Below are positions 44,574-54,140 of a stretch of 64,000 nucleotides of DNA, piece by piece. The stretch spans positions 2,170,001 to 2,234,000 of the forward strand of contig NZ_CP069362.1 of the NCBI RefSeq assembly GCF_029910535.1, given 5' to 3'. The position numbers were made by a program, and so were the translations under genes. The notes under the pieces are model-generated. The model did not search any database. It was not told the DNA's origin and saw only the letters and a list, made by a program, of their open reading frames with translations. Origin of the DNA: Marinitoga aeolica. Its GTDB lineage: Bacteria; Thermotogota; Thermotogae; Petrotogales; Petrotogaceae. How positions within the stretch are numbered: position 1 is the stretch's first letter; every line of letters begins with the position of its first letter.

Positions 44574-45563
44574 TTAGTATTTTTTGTCATAATCAACAAT
44601 AGAAAGAGGAACACCAAATTTTAAATAATTTTTAATATTTTCTATAGTATAATCTATTCCAGCAGTAGTTGCATGATATGAATATCCTCCTACATGTGGA
44701 GAAAGAACAACATTATTGAATTCCCATATTGGGAATCTTGATGGCATAATATTCTTATTGTTAGTAGTTGGGTAGTTAAACCATACATCTAAAGCCACGC
44801 CTTTTAATATATTTTTTTGAATTGCACGGTATAATCCCTCTTCATGAATTAAACGGCCTCTTCCTACATTTATTAAATATTTTCCTTTCATTTTCATTAA
44901 ACGCTTTTCATCAATTATTTCATATGTTTTTTCTGTTAATGGTAAAGTCAAAAATATCATTTCACTATCATTTAAAATCTTATCAATATCATAATAAACT
45001 TTATCAACATTTTTTGGCAAATAATCGATTTTCTTATTTTTTAAAATATAAATATGTGTATCAAAATTTTTTAAAAATTTTGCTATATTTTGTCCAATTG
45101 AACCAAATCCTAAAATTCCAATATTCATTCCTTGGATAGATGTCCAGGAATCGAATATAGATTCACCAACAGTGAAACCATGCCATATCCCTTTTTTTAA
45201 ATCATTATGAAAAGGAACAATTTTACCTAAAAGAGTTAAGGCTAAAGCTACGGCTCTTTCAGCAACATATTTCCCGTTTCCGTGTGCATTGGAAATTATA
45301 ACTTTTTTTTCTTTTAGTTTTTGCATTGGTAATTGTTCGACACCTGCAAAAGGAACAAATATAATCTTTAAATTTTTCGCAATTTCTAATTCCTTTTCAG
45401 TGATAAATCCACCAATTATTCCATCTGCAATTTCTAATAATTCTTCTTTTGTTTTTTTATGTTTTCCTGGAAAGATAATTTCTATTTCAGAGAAATGTTT
45501 TTTTAATTCATTAATTTTTTTATCCCAGTACGAGTTATGTTTGTGTAAAAATAAAAGTTTCAA
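44574..45563 (-). CDS. D-isomer 2-hydroxyacid dehydrogenase
   Basis: A 329-residue NAD-dependent dehydrogenase. The Rossmann loop GILGFGSIGQNIAKFL is near residues 149-164, VGRGRLIHEEGL carries the catalytic Arg region, and LSPHVGGYSYH carries the catalytic His near 293. Its broad family includes phosphoglycerate, glyoxylate and lactate dehydrogenases; the substrate is not identifiable. It begins with TTG seven bases after AGGAGGG and precedes phoH by 11 bases. Confidence 0.85.
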   Translation of the reverse strand: MKLLFLHKHNSYWDKKINELKKHFSEIEIIFPGKHKKTKEELLEIADGIIGGFITEKELEIAKNLKIIFVPFAGVEQLPMQKLKEKKVIISNAHGNGKYVAERAVALALTLLGKIVPFHNDLKKGIWHGFTVGESIFDSWTSIQGMNIGILGFGSIGQNIAKFLKNFDTHIYILKNKKIDYLPKNVDKVYYDIDKILNDSEMIFLTLPLTEKTYEIIDEKRLMKMKGKYLINVGRGRLIHEEGLYRAIQKNILKGVALDVWFNYPTTNNKNIMPSRFPIWEFNNVVLSPHVGGYSYHATTAGIDYTIENIKNYLKFGVPLSIVDYDKKY

Positions 45564-45575
45564 AAAATTCCCTCC

Positions 45576-46019
45576 TTAGAAATTTTTTAATCTTTTTCCT
45601 AACAATTGTTCAATATCTTTTCTATAAACTCTTATTGTAACATAGGCCATTCCCTGTGTCATGTCGAATCCTTCATCTATTTCCTGAGCACCTTTGATAA
45701 CTCCCCATAACGATGAATCTATTGTCTTATTTTTTAAAGCAAAATCTTTAATAGTTGTATTGGAATCAATAAATATTCCATAAATATACTCGACAGCTTT
45801 TGAATATGCATCCTGCCTGGCAGCTTCTAAAGCAGCTAATTTGGCTTGGGCTTCTTGTGGAAAAGATTTATAATCTATAATACCAAAACCTTTAAAATCA
45901 TGATAAGCCGCGCCCTTTTGATTTTCAGGTTGAGAGAATATTCCAAATGTGTTTGCTCCACATGATGCAAACAAAAGAATTAATAATAAAAGCATTATAA
46001 AAAATAAACTTTTTTTCAT
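45576..46019 (-). CDS. LPP20-like exported lipoprotein
   Basis: A 147-residue lipoprotein. The signal peptide MKKSLFFIMLLLLILLFASC ends with a lipobox LFASC, so Cys20 would carry the lipid. The mature part has KLAALEAARQDAYSKAVEYIYG, the LPP20 pattern, and ends YVTIRVYRKDIEQLLGKRL. The start is the second ATG, six bases after GGAGGG; the first ATG touches that site. It has an extended -10 promoter (46054-46062). The function of the LPP20 fold is not known. Confidence 0.78.
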   Translation of the reverse strand: MKKSLFFIMLLLLILLFASCGANTFGIFSQPENQKGAAYHDFKGFGIIDYKSFPQEAQAKLAALEAARQDAYSKAVEYIYGIFIDSNTTIKDFALKNKTIDSSLWGVIKGAQEIDEGFDMTQGMAYVTIRVYRKDIEQLLGKRLKNF

Positions 46020-46053
46020 CCTCATCCCTCCAATTTGTTATTTTTTCAATTTT

Positions 46054-46062
46054 ATTATACCA
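46054..46062 (-). promoter_or_regulatory. Extended -10 promoter of the lipoprotein gene run
   Basis: Leftward TGGTATAAT with TATAAT at 46054-46059, 35 bases before the start. No recognisable -35. Confidence 0.6.
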
Positions 46063-46129
46063 CAAATATAAGTATCTTATTTAGAATAAGTATTTTTTCA
46101 TTAATATATCTATTTGTTAACAGGAGCTG

Positions 46130-46138
46130 TGGTATAAT
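46130..46138 (+). promoter_or_regulatory. Extended -10 promoter of the DUF218-yqeH-pduL run
   Basis: TGGTATAAT (46130-46138) ahead of the DUF218 gene; divergent from the promoter at 46054, so the two share a 70-base control region. Confidence 0.6.
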
Positions 46139-46170
46139 AAAAAATATAATAGGAGTATAGGAGGAGTTGT

Positions 46171-46944
46171 ATGTTGTGGATTAGAAAAATAATACAATCT
46201 TTTTTTGAATTACCAGGATTGTTTGTTACATTAGTCATACTATTGAATTTTCGGATAAAAAAATCAAAAAAATTAAGAAAAATGATTATAATTACATCGT
46301 TTATAATATATCTTTTTTCTATTCAAATTACGTCAAGAATTTTAGTATATCCATTAGAAGATGCCTTTTCTCCAATAAATTATAATAAAATAGATAAAAG
46401 TATTCCTTCAATAATAGTTGTATTGGGGGGTGGCGCTATACCGAAAACTCCGAATTCACCTGTAATAGGGGAATTATCTGATCAAAGTTTTAAAAGAATA
46501 TTTGCAGGTTATGAGTTGTATAAAAAAACAGATTTTCCTATAGTAATTTCAGGTGGGAAACCACCAAATACAAATTATGTTCCTGAAGCATTAATAATGA
46601 GAGATTATCTGGTTAGGTTTGGAGTTACTCCATCGAATATTTTTATTGAACCTGATGCACAAACAACAGAAGAAAATGGCAAGTTTGTAAATTCATTAAT
46701 TGGAAGTATGAAAATAGATCGAATATTTTTAGTAACTTCTGCTATTCATCTATCAAGATCATATAAAATTTTTAAAAATTTTATAAATAAAGATATAGAG
46801 ATAATTCCTGTACCTTCGAATTATTTGATAACAAGAGAAAAAATTACATGGTTGGATTTTAAACCAGATATATCAGCATTGGAAGCTAATGCTATGGCTA
46901 TTCATGAATATCTGGGAATGATATATTTTTATATTTTTAAGTAA
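46171..46944 (+). CDS. YdcF/ElyC-like DUF218 membrane protein
   Basis: A 257-residue protein with two N-terminal hydrophobic helices (about 12-27 and 38-55) and a DUF218 domain. The domain has IIVVLGGGAIPKTP (about 82-95), YKKTDFPIVISGGKPP and QTTEENGKFVNSL with VTSAIHLSRSYKIF. ElyC-type relatives act in envelope-carbohydrate or undecaprenyl-phosphate-linked metabolism; the biochemical role is not settled. It has a GGAGG site and is followed by yqeH 12 bases later. Confidence 0.83.
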   Translation: MLWIRKIIQSFFELPGLFVTLVILLNFRIKKSKKLRKMIIITSFIIYLFSIQITSRILVYPLEDAFSPINYNKIDKSIPSIIVVLGGGAIPKTPNSPVIGELSDQSFKRIFAGYELYKKTDFPIVISGGKPPNTNYVPEALIMRDYLVRFGVTPSNIFIEPDAQTTEENGKFVNSLIGSMKIDRIFLVTSAIHLSRSYKIFKNFINKDIEIIPVPSNYLITREKITWLDFKPDISALEANAMAIHEYLGMIYFYIFK

Positions 46945-46955
46945 GAGGTGATAAA

Positions 46956-48077
46956 ATGAAATGTCATGGATGTGGAGTTGAAATACAAACAAAAAATCCT
47001 GATGATTTAGGTTTTTTACCAGAACATATTTTTGAAAAATTTATTGGGCGAGAAGACGAGGCTTTATGTCAGAGATGTTTTAAATTAAAACATTATGGTG
47101 AATTAATTCCTATTCCTATAAATAAAAATTTTTATAATCAATTGAAAAGTATAATACATGAATTTAAGACTGTTTTATGGGTAATAGATATAATAGATTT
47201 TGAGGGGACATTTGATAAAGATATTTTGGAATTAGTAAAAAATAAAGAACTTTTTTTAATTATAAACAAAGTTGATTTATTGCCTAAAAGTGTATCTTTC
47301 TCAGAATTAAAGAATTGGGTATACAATAGAGTAAAAAATGAATTAGATATTAAAAAAGATAATATTCGCTTAATAAGTGCGAAAAAGAACTTTGGTATAA
47401 ATAGAATGGTAAAGATTCTAAAGGAAAAGAGAATAGAAAAAGCTATAGTTATTGGAACTACAAATGTCGGGAAATCTTCTTTATTGAATAATATTACTAA
47501 TGTAAAAATCACTACTAGTTCATTTCCTGGAACTACCTTAGGAATAGTAAAAAGAAAAATTTTGGATTCTGATATAGAATTATATGATACTCCTGGAATT
47601 GAGACTAAAAAAAGATTTACAGATTTTTTCGATATATATACTCAAGTTGAAATGATACCAAAAAAGACAATTAGTAGGAAAACATTTAAACCAGATGTAG
47701 GTAAAGTTATATTTGTAAGTTCTTTGTTTAGATTTAAAATACTTTCATTAGCAAAAGATAGTTTAAAACCAATATTTTTAATATTTGCTCCAGAAAAAAT
47801 AGCTTTTCATCAAACAAAAGAAGAAAGAGTCAATGATTTATTGAAAAATCATATTGGAGATATATTATTTCCGCCATATGAGAAGGAATATCCTTTGAAT
47901 ATTGAATATGAAAAAGAAATCATTTCTATAGATGAAGGTGATGAATTAGCAATGCCGGGGTTGGGATGGATTTCCGTCAGAAGAGGTCCTTTAAATATTG
48001 AAGTAGTAAAACCTAAAAATATTGAATTAGTTATTAGAAAACCATTAATTACTCCAAAAAGAGGGAATATTATATAA
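46956..48077 (+). CDS. yqeH: Ribosome biogenesis GTPase YqeH
   Basis: A 373-residue circularly permuted GTPase for 30S ribosome assembly. The N-terminal zinc motif is C3/C6 (CHGC) plus CQRC near 48-51. G motifs come in permuted order: NKVDLLPKS (G4), SAKKNFG (G5), GTTNVGKSSLLN (G1) and DTPG (G3). The C-terminal domain is present. It has a GAGGTGA ribosome site and lies before pduL. Confidence 0.92.
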   Translation: MKCHGCGVEIQTKNPDDLGFLPEHIFEKFIGREDEALCQRCFKLKHYGELIPIPINKNFYNQLKSIIHEFKTVLWVIDIIDFEGTFDKDILELVKNKELFLIINKVDLLPKSVSFSELKNWVYNRVKNELDIKKDNIRLISAKKNFGINRMVKILKEKRIEKAIVIGTTNVGKSSLLNNITNVKITTSSFPGTTLGIVKRKILDSDIELYDTPGIETKKRFTDFFDIYTQVEMIPKKTISRKTFKPDVGKVIFVSSLFRFKILSLAKDSLKPIFLIFAPEKIAFHQTKEERVNDLLKNHIGDILFPPYEKEYPLNIEYEKEIISIDEGDELAMPGLGWISVRRGPLNIEVVKPKNIELVIRKPLITPKRGNII

Positions 48078-48093
48078 TCGGAGGTGTAGGTAT

Positions 48094-48684
48094 ATGAAAT
48101 TAAAAGAACCAGGAATTATTGTAGGTGTTTCAAACAGACATGTTCATTTATCAAAAGAAGATTTAGAAATTTTGTTTGGTGAAGGTTATGAATTACATCC
48201 TATAAAAGATTTAAAACAACCAGGACAATATGCCGCAGAAGAAGTTGTAACTTTAGTTGGACCTAAAGGAAAAATCGAAAGGGTTAGAGTTTTAGGTCCA
48301 GTTAGAAAAGAAACACAAATAGAAATTTCACAAACTGATGCATTTAAATTAGGAGTCCAACCACCAGTTAGAGATTCTGGAGATCTTGATGGAACACCAG
48401 GTATTAAAATTGTTGGACCTAAAGGAGAGGTTGAAACTAAAAAAGGATTAATTTTAGCTAAAAGACATATTCATATGTTACCAGAAGATGCAGAGAAATA
48501 TGGCGTTAAAGATAAAGATTTGGTTTATGTTGCTGTTGAAAAAGGAGATAGAAAATTAATATTTGGTGATGTATTAATTAGAGTTAGTCCAAAATATGCT
48601 TTGGAATTTCATGTTGATACAGATGAAGCAAATGCTGCATTGATAAAAACAGGTGATGAAGTAAAAATAGTAGAAGAATTTTAA
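48094..48684 (+). CDS. pduL: PduL-type phosphotransacylase
   Basis: A 196-residue phosphate propanoyl/acetyltransferase of the PduL family, unrelated to Pta. The zinc-binding elements NRHVHLSKED (about 14-23) and KRHIHMLPEDAEKYG (about 123-137) are intact, as is GGDLDGTPG-like DSGDLDGTPG. It converts acyl-CoA and phosphate to acyl phosphate for an acetate- or propionate-kinase route. No microcompartment shell genes are nearby and no N-terminal encapsulation peptide is seen, so it is a cytosolic version. A strong terminator follows. Confidence 0.9.
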   Translation: MKLKEPGIIVGVSNRHVHLSKEDLEILFGEGYELHPIKDLKQPGQYAAEEVVTLVGPKGKIERVRVLGPVRKETQIEISQTDAFKLGVQPPVRDSGDLDGTPGIKIVGPKGEVETKKGLILAKRHIHMLPEDAEKYGVKDKDLVYVAVEKGDRKLIFGDVLIRVSPKYALEFHVDTDEANAALIKTGDEVKIVEEF

Positions 48685-48712
48685 TACCCGGTTTCTAAAC
48701 CGGGTATTTTTA
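48684..48712 (+). terminator. Intrinsic terminator after pduL
   Basis: An 11-bp stem atacccggttt / aaaccgggtat with a two-base turn, then T5, directly after the stop codon. Confidence 0.88.
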
Positions 48713-48742
48713 TTATTAATATAATTCAAAAGAGTTTTTAAC

Positions 48743-48771
48743 TTGACTAAAAAATTATTTTATTGTATAAT
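48743..48771 (+). promoter_or_regulatory. Strong promoter of the tRNA-Thr gene
   Basis: TTGACT (48743-48748), 17 bases, TATAAT (48766-48771). It lies 11 bases before the tRNA 5' end. Confidence 0.88.
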
Positions 48772-48782
48772 ATACTAGGTTT

Positions 48783-48860
48783 GCAGGTGTAGCTTCAACA
48801 GGTTAGAGCGCTGCCTTGGTAAGGCAGAGGTTGTGGGTTCGAGTCCCATCACCTGCTCCA
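48783..48860 (+). tRNA. tRNA-Thr (anticodon GGT), CCA encoded
   Basis: A cloverleaf with acceptor GCAGGTG/CACCTGC, anticodon stem CTGCC/GGCAG, loop TTGGTAA (anticodon GGT, reads ACC and ACU), T-arm GTGGG/CCCAT with TTCGAGT and an encoded CCA end. It is flanked by its own promoter and a terminator hairpin. Confidence 0.95.
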
Positions 48861-48865
48861 GTTAC

Positions 48866-48890
48866 TCCCCGAATTATCGGGGATTTTATT
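48866..48890 (+). terminator. Terminator after tRNA-Thr
   Basis: Stem tccccga / tcgggga with loop atta and a T-rich tail, five bases after the tRNA end. Confidence 0.82.
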
Positions 48891-48910
48891 TTATTAATAG
48901 GGGGATTATT

Positions 48911-49660
48911 ATGAAATCATGGGAATATTATGATAAAATTGCTAATGAATATGATTCTATGTATAATGATCCATATTGGCAAATGCATAATAAGGTTTCT
49001 GAAAGAATAATTTTTAATAATATAAAAATAAATAAAGGAAAAATACTCGATATTGGTGCAGGAACCGGTTATTGGACTAAAATCTTTTTAGATAAAAATT
49101 TTGAAGTTTATTCATTGGAACCGTCTAAAAAAATGTGTGAATTAATGAAAAAAAGATTTGAAAATTATGATAATATAAAAATTATAAATAGTTTTGCTGA
49201 AGATATTCCTATTGAAGACAATACTTTTGATATAATACTTGCAATGGGAGATATACTGAGTTATTCAGAAGATCAAGAAAAGTTTATAGCAGAAACATAT
49301 AGAGTATTAAAAAATAATGGTATTTTTATTGGAACTGTTGATAATTTAAATAAATTTATTTTCGATGCTTTTTTTTCGAAAGATTTTGATATAATAAAAG
49401 TAATGGAAAGAGAGAAAAAAATAAAAGTTGGAGTATCTGAGCATATGTCATTTTATTCTAAATTATTTACAAAAGAAGAAATTGAAAAGTTTTTATTAAA
49501 ATATTTTAATAACGTGAAAATCTATGGAATAATGTCATTTCCTTGGGAAAACGTTCCTGATATTTCAAATTATTGGGCAAATGTATTAGAATTGGAACTG
49601 AATTATTCAGAGAAATTTTATGATGTTGCAGAACATTTATTATATATGGTTGTGAAATAA
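48911..49660 (+). CDS. SAM-dependent methyltransferase (class I)
   Basis: A 249-residue protein with motif I KILDIGAGTGYWTKIF (about 43-58), motif II acidic residue in YSLEPSKKMCELM and DIPIEDNTFDIILAMGDILSY as post-motif region. The start is the ATG nine bases after AGGGGG; an in-frame upstream extension would run into the tRNA. The small-molecule or protein substrate is unknown. It overlaps the sigma-factor gene by one base (TAATG). Confidence 0.85.
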   Translation: MKSWEYYDKIANEYDSMYNDPYWQMHNKVSERIIFNNIKINKGKILDIGAGTGYWTKIFLDKNFEVYSLEPSKKMCELMKKRFENYDNIKIINSFAEDIPIEDNTFDIILAMGDILSYSEDQEKFIAETYRVLKNNGIFIGTVDNLNKFIFDAFFSKDFDIIKVMEREKKIKVGVSEHMSFYSKLFTKEEIEKFLLKYFNNVKIYGIMSFPWENVPDISNYWANVLELELNYSEKFYDVAEHLLYMVVK

Positions 49661-50286
49661 TGAGTAAATATAAATTAAGGACATTACGCGTAGAAGGTTT
49701 GATTAAGTTAGCTCAATCTGGAGATAAAGAAGCAATGAATTTGATCATGGTTAAATTTGAACCCATGATTAAGTCAATTGCTTCAAAATATTATGGTGCT
49801 TGGGCAGAATTTCAAGATTTAGTTCAAATAGGTTTTGTGGGTTTAATACAGGGGGTTTATTCTTTTGATGAGACTAACAAAACAAAATTTTCTACATTTG
49901 CTTATTTAAATATTTCTTCTGAAATAAAATCTTTTTTAACTTATCTTAATAGATTAAAAAATAAGGTATTGTCAGACGCAGTAAGTATAGAATCTATGTT
50001 TGAGGATTATTCTGAAGATTCTGATTATTATTTTGAGGTTCCATCTGAAACAGATTTATATCAATCTGTTGTATATAATTATATATTTGAAAGATCTATT
50101 GAACAAATGAAGGATATCGAAAAAGAAATTGTTAAAATGTGGTTGGATAATAATTCATATGATGAAATTTCCAAAGAAATTAATATTTCAAAGAAAAAAG
50201 TAGATAATACCATACAGAAATTCAAAAAAGTTGCAAATAGGGTAATGAAATATGTTAATTCAGCAATAGCGATAGGAGGTAAATGA
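49660..50286 (+). CDS. Sigma-70 family factor (SigH/ECF-like, two-domain)
   Basis: A 208-residue RNA polymerase sigma factor with region 2 (LIKLAQSGDKEAMNLIM, then EFQDLVQIGFVGLIQGVYSFDE, FSTFAYLNISSEIKSFL) and region 4 (MKDIEKEIVKMWLDNNSYDEI, then EISKEINISKKKVDNTIQKF). Region 3 is absent, as in SigH- or ECF-type factors. It probably directs a specialised regulon. A membrane-anchored protein gene follows with a four-base overlap, which could encode an anti-sigma or regulatory partner, but that protein shows no recognised anti-sigma fold. Confidence 0.85.
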   Translation: MSKYKLRTLRVEGLIKLAQSGDKEAMNLIMVKFEPMIKSIASKYYGAWAEFQDLVQIGFVGLIQGVYSFDETNKTKFSTFAYLNISSEIKSFLTYLNRLKNKVLSDAVSIESMFEDYSEDSDYYFEVPSETDLYQSVVYNYIFERSIEQMKDIEKEIVKMWLDNNSYDEISKEINISKKKVDNTIQKFKKVANRVMKYVNSAIAIGGK

Positions 50287-50909
50287 TGAGAATAACAAGA
50301 ATATTGTTATATTTAGCAATAATATTATCTGTAATTTCAATAATAATGTCGATTGGAAGCGAAATAAGATTTTCAAAATTCCAAAATTATATGGAAAGCC
50401 TATTTAATAGGCAAAATGCGAAGGTTAATGATAATGTGTCTATGTTAAACACTAAATTAGAAGAAATGGGAAAGTATTTTGAACCAAATGGAATTGTAGA
50501 AAAATTTATTAATTATAAAAGTAATTTGGAAAAACATTTAAATGATCTGGAGAAGTTATTAACTCTAGCTCAAGAGGATCAGAATGTTGGGTATTTTCAA
50601 TTATATATTACAGGTTCAAGAGAAGTTTGGATAGGAATTAAAGATGAGAAAGAAAAATATATATTTCAGGGTATGTTAAAACCTGGACTATCTCCTTATA
50701 AATTTTATTTCTTTAAAGATCCTTCTATAAGAACCTCATATACAATAAATGTTCCATATAATGCACAAATTCAGACGGCTAATCCGGATAATGTATATTT
50801 TTTAATTCAAGAGCCTGGTCAAAGAAGATTAAAAAAAATGCCAGAAGCAAAACTAAAAAATATATCTGAAGAATTAAATCTATATATACCAACCATTCGA
50901 GGTAAATAG
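50286..50909 (+). CDS. Membrane-anchored protein downstream of the sigma factor
   Basis: A 207-residue protein with one N-terminal transmembrane segment (about 5-24, RILLYLAIILSVISIIMSIG), a coiled-coil stretch (about 38-95) and a compact C-terminal domain containing YFQLYITGSREVWIGIKDEKEKYIFQG (in part REVWIGIKDEK). I recognise no family. Its translation is coupled to the sigma-factor gene, so it may sense the envelope and act on that factor; this is inference only. The start is the ATG six bases after GGAGG. Confidence 0.6.
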   Translation: MRITRILLYLAIILSVISIIMSIGSEIRFSKFQNYMESLFNRQNAKVNDNVSMLNTKLEEMGKYFEPNGIVEKFINYKSNLEKHLNDLEKLLTLAQEDQNVGYFQLYITGSREVWIGIKDEKEKYIFQGMLKPGLSPYKFYFFKDPSIRTSYTINVPYNAQIQTANPDNVYFLIQEPGQRRLKKMPEAKLKNISEELNLYIPTIRGK

Positions 50910-50940
50910 TTAAAAAGGTCTTTTAATTTGAAGAAAATTT

Positions 50941-50949
50941 TGGTATAAT
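50941..50949 (+). promoter_or_regulatory. Extended -10 promoter of leuS
   Basis: TGGTATAAT (50941-50949), 39 bases before the leuS start. No T-box-like leader fits in the remaining space. Confidence 0.6.
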
Positions 50950-50988
50950 ATATGAGAAAGTTATCACTTGAATATAGGAGGGAAGGTC

Positions 50989-53466
50989 ATGGATTATAAT
51001 CATATAGAAATCGAGCAAAAATGGCAGAAAGAATGGGAAGAAAAAAAGGTATTTAAAACTTCACAAAGAAGCGATAAAGAAAAATATTATGTTTTAACAA
51101 TGTTTCCTTATCCATCAGGTACGATCCATGTTGGACATGTTAAAAATTATGTTATAGGTGATGTAGTAGCAAGATATAAAAGAATGCAAGGATATAACGT
51201 ATTACATCCATTTGGATATGATGCTTTTGGATTGCCTGCAGAAAATGCAGCTATAAAGAATAATGTTAATCCAGGAGAATGGACATTTAAAAATATAGAG
51301 ACTATAAGAAATCAAATAAAAAAAATTGGAATTAGTTATGATTGGGATAGAGAAATTGCAACATGTACTGAAGATTACTATAAATGGACACAATGGATAT
51401 TCTTAAAATTGTATGAAAAAGGTTTGGCATATAAAAAACATGCGGCAGTAAATTGGTGTCCAAGCTGTAAGACTGTTTTAGCTAACGAGCAAGTAGTTAA
51501 TGGTAAATGTGAAAGATGTGGAACTGAAATTGAAATGAAAAAGCTTGAGCAATGGTATTTTAAGATAACAGAATATTCTGAAAAATTATTAAACGATCTT
51601 GATATTCTTGAAGGATGGCCAGAAAATGTAAAAATAATGCAAAAGAATTGGATTGGGAAAAGCGTTGGAGCTGAAGTTAATTTTACTATAGATGGAACAG
51701 AAAAAGAATTAACAGTTTTTACAACGAGACCTGACACATTATGGGGAGTAACTTTCATGGCTTTAGCTCCTGAATCACCATTGGTTGAAGAGTTAACAAC
51801 ACCTTCTCAAAAAAAGGAAGTTGAAGAATTCTTAAATAGAGTAACGAAGGAAGATAAATTTAAGAGGATTGCTCAAGGGGCTAAAAAAGATGGTGCGTTT
51901 ACAGGAAGTTATGCTATTAATCCTGTAAATGGCGAAAAAATTCCAATTTATGTGGCAAATTACATTTTATTTGAATATGGAACAGGCGCCATAATGGCAG
52001 TTCCTGCACATGATCAAAGGGATTTTGAATTTGCTAAAGAATTTAATTTACCAATAAGAATCGTCATTAAGCCAGAAAATTCAGATTTAAAGGTAACAGA
52101 TTTACAAGAAGCGTTTACTGAAGATGGAATAATGATTAATTCTGATAAATTTGATGGAATGAAGAACAGAGAGGCTTTACCTGAAATAATTAAGTGGTTA
52201 GAAGAAAATAAATTAGGGAAAAAGAGTATTCAATATAAATTAAGAGATTGGCTAATATCAAGACAAAGATATTGGGGAGCACCTATACCAATAGTATATT
52301 GTGATGATTGTGGTATAGTGCCTGTTCCAGAAAAAGACTTACCGGTAAAACTACCAACTGATGTTAAGTTTGAACCCACAGGGAAAAGTCCGTTAACATA
52401 TACAGAAGATTTTATACATACGACATGCCCTAAATGTGGTAAACCAGCAAGACGAGAAGTAGATACAATGGATACATTTGTAGATAGTAGTTGGTATTAT
52501 TTAAGATATATTAATCCAAAAATGGAAGATAAACCATTTGATACAGATGATGCAAATTATTGGCTTCCAGTTGATCAGTATATTGGTGGTGTCGAACATG
52601 CGATTTTACATTTACTATATTCGAGATTTATTACTAAAGTTTTATATGATTTGGGATATATAAACTTTATTGAACCGTTTTCAAATTTATTTACTCAAGG
52701 AATGATTTATAAAAATGGGGCTAAAATGTCAAAATCCAAAGGAAATGTTGTTTCGCCTGATGAAATGGTTGAAAAATACGGAGCAGACACATTGAGGCTC
52801 TATATGTTATTTATGGGACCTCCAGAAAAAGATGCAGAATGGAATGATGCTGGTCTAGAAGGTGTAGCAAGATTTATGAATAAAGTTTGGAATTCAATGT
52901 CAAAAATAATAAATATTACTAAAAATGTAAATATAAAAAATATGAATTTGAATACAAAGGAAGAAAAATCTCTTAGAAGAAAATTACATCAAATGATTGG
53001 AAAAATTACAAATGACATTGAAAAGAATTTTCAATTTAATACAGCAATTAGTGGTATGATGGAGTTAATTAATGAGTTGAACAGCTATATGAATAATACT
53101 CCAGAAGAAAAATGGAACAAGGAGTTGCTAAAGGAAGTAGCTCAAGATTTTATAATATTATTATCCCCATTTGCTCCACATTTAGCAGAAGAATTATGGC
53201 ATATGATGGGTCATTCAACTTTTGTTTTAAATGCAAAATGGCCAGAAGTAGATAAAAATGCATTAAAAGTTGAAGAGTTAGAAATAGTTGTTCAAATAAA
53301 TGGGAAGGTAAGAGCAAAAATAGTAGTAGATGCAAATGCCACAGAAGAAGAGATAAAAAATAAAGCATTTGAAGAGGAAAAAGTGAAAAAATATCTTGAA
53401 AATTCGGAAGTAAAAAAGGTAATATTGGTAAAAGGGAAATTGCTTAATATAGTTATAAAAAAGTGA
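50989..53466 (+). CDS. leuS: Leucyl-tRNA synthetase
   Basis: An 825-residue class I synthetase. The HIGH motif is HVGH (47-50), a zinc-binding module CPSCKTVL...CERC follows, the editing CP1 domain has [19 protein letters not shown], and KMSKS is intact at 579-583 (KMSKSKGN). The C-terminal LeuS-specific domain ends [12 protein letters not shown]. The start is the ATG after AGGAGGGAAGG; an upstream in-frame TTG is in the leader. The rex gene follows 13 bases later. Confidence 0.96.
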   Translation: MDYNHIEIEQKWQKEWEEKKVFKTSQRSDKEKYYVLTMFPYPSGTIHVGHVKNYVIGDVVARYKRMQGYNVLHPFGYDAFGLPAENAAIKNNVNPGEWTFKNIETIRNQIKKIGISYDWDREIATCTEDYYKWTQWIFLKLYEKGLAYKKHAAVNWCPSCKTVLANEQVVNGKCERCGTEIEMKKLEQWYFKITEYSEKLLNDLDILEGWPENVKIMQKNWIGKSVGAEVNFTIDGTEKELTVFTTRPDTLWGVTFMALAPESPLVEELTTPSQKKEVEEFLNRVTKEDKFKRIAQGAKKDGAFTGSYAINPVNGEKIPIYVANYILFEYGTGAIMAVPAHDQRDFEFAKEFNLPIRIVIKPENSDLKVTDLQEAFTEDGIMINSDKFDGMKNREALPEIIKWLEENKLGKKSIQYKLRDWLISRQRYWGAPIPIVYCDDCGIVPVPEKDLPVKLPTDVKFEPTGKSPLTYTEDFIHTTCPKCGKPARREVDTMDTFVDSSWYYLRYINPKMEDKPFDTDDANYWLPVDQYIGGVEHAILHLLYSRFITKVLYDLGYINFIEPFSNLFTQGMIYKNGAKMSKSKGNVVSPDEMVEKYGADTLRLYMLFMGPPEKDAEWNDAGLEGVARFMNKVWNSMSKIINITKNVNIKNMNLNTKEEKSLRRKLHQMIGKITNDIEKNFQFNTAISGMMELINELNSYMNNTPEEKWNKELLKEVAQDFIILLSPFAPHLAEELWHMMGHSTFVLNAKWPEVDKNALKVEELEIVVQINGKVRAKIVVDANATEEEIKNKAFEEEKVKKYLENSEVKKVILVKGKLLNIVIKK

Positions 53467-53479
53467 TTGGGGGTAAATT

Positions 53480-54136
53480 ATGAAAAATCCAAAAATACCA
53501 AAACCAACAATTAAAAGGCTTGCAATGTATTATAGATGTTTGGAAAATAAAAAATCTGCTGGAATGCAAAAAACATCATCTAAAGATTTAGCGGATTCGT
53601 TACATATTAAAGCGAGCCAAATAAGAAAGGATTTATCTTATTTTGGAGAATTTGGGAAACGTGGGGTAGGTTACGATATTGATAAATTAATGAATTCTAT
53701 TAAAACAATTTTAGGGCTTAATAAAAAATGGAATGTTGCTATTGTAGGAGTTGGAAATTTAGGATCGGCTATTGCAAACTATACAGGACTTGAAAAAAGT
53801 GGTTTTTATATTAAAGCTGCGTTTGATAAAAATAAAAATAAAGTTGGAACACAAATTTCTGCAGGAATTCTTGTATATGATATGAGAGATTTGAAAAAGG
53901 TTTGTAAAGAGAAAAACATTGAAATAGCTATATTGACAGTTCCCTCAGAAGTTGCACAAAAAGTAGCTAATCAATTAGTTGAAACTGGGATAAAAGGAAT
54001 ATTAAATTTTGCTCCAATATCATTAACATTGCCTGAAAGCATTTCTGTTGAAAATGTAGATTTTACTATATCATTAAAATCATTAACATATGATATTATT
54101 TCCAGCAATAAAAATCTTTATGAAATAGAAGAATGA
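53480..54136 (+). CDS. rex: Redox-sensing transcriptional repressor Rex
   Basis: A 218-residue NADH-responsive repressor. The winged helix spans about residues 1-80 with the conserved IRKDLSYFGEFGKRGVGYDI (about 48-67). The Rossmann domain contains the NAD(H) loop GVGNLGSAIANY (about 94-105). High NADH releases Rex from its operators upstream of fermentation genes. Its targets in this window may include the amino-acid fermentation operon (see the palindrome at 17983), but this is not proven. It is co-transcribed with leuS, and tRNA-Leu follows directly. Confidence 0.95.
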   Translation: MKNPKIPKPTIKRLAMYYRCLENKKSAGMQKTSSKDLADSLHIKASQIRKDLSYFGEFGKRGVGYDIDKLMNSIKTILGLNKKWNVAIVGVGNLGSAIANYTGLEKSGFYIKAAFDKNKNKVGTQISAGILVYDMRDLKKVCKEKNIEIAILTVPSEVAQKVANQLVETGIKGILNFAPISLTLPESISVENVDFTISLKSLTYDIISSNKNLYEIEE

Positions 54137-54140
54137 AAAA

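Noticed and set aside
48833-48910. Upstream extension of the methyltransferase gene
   Set aside because: It reads through the tRNA-Thr 3' end and a terminator; the ATG at 48911 has a good ribosome site.
50910-50988. T-box or leucine leader upstream of leuS
   Set aside because: Only about 40 bases separate the -10 box and the start codon; no T-box core or leucine-rich leader peptide is seen.
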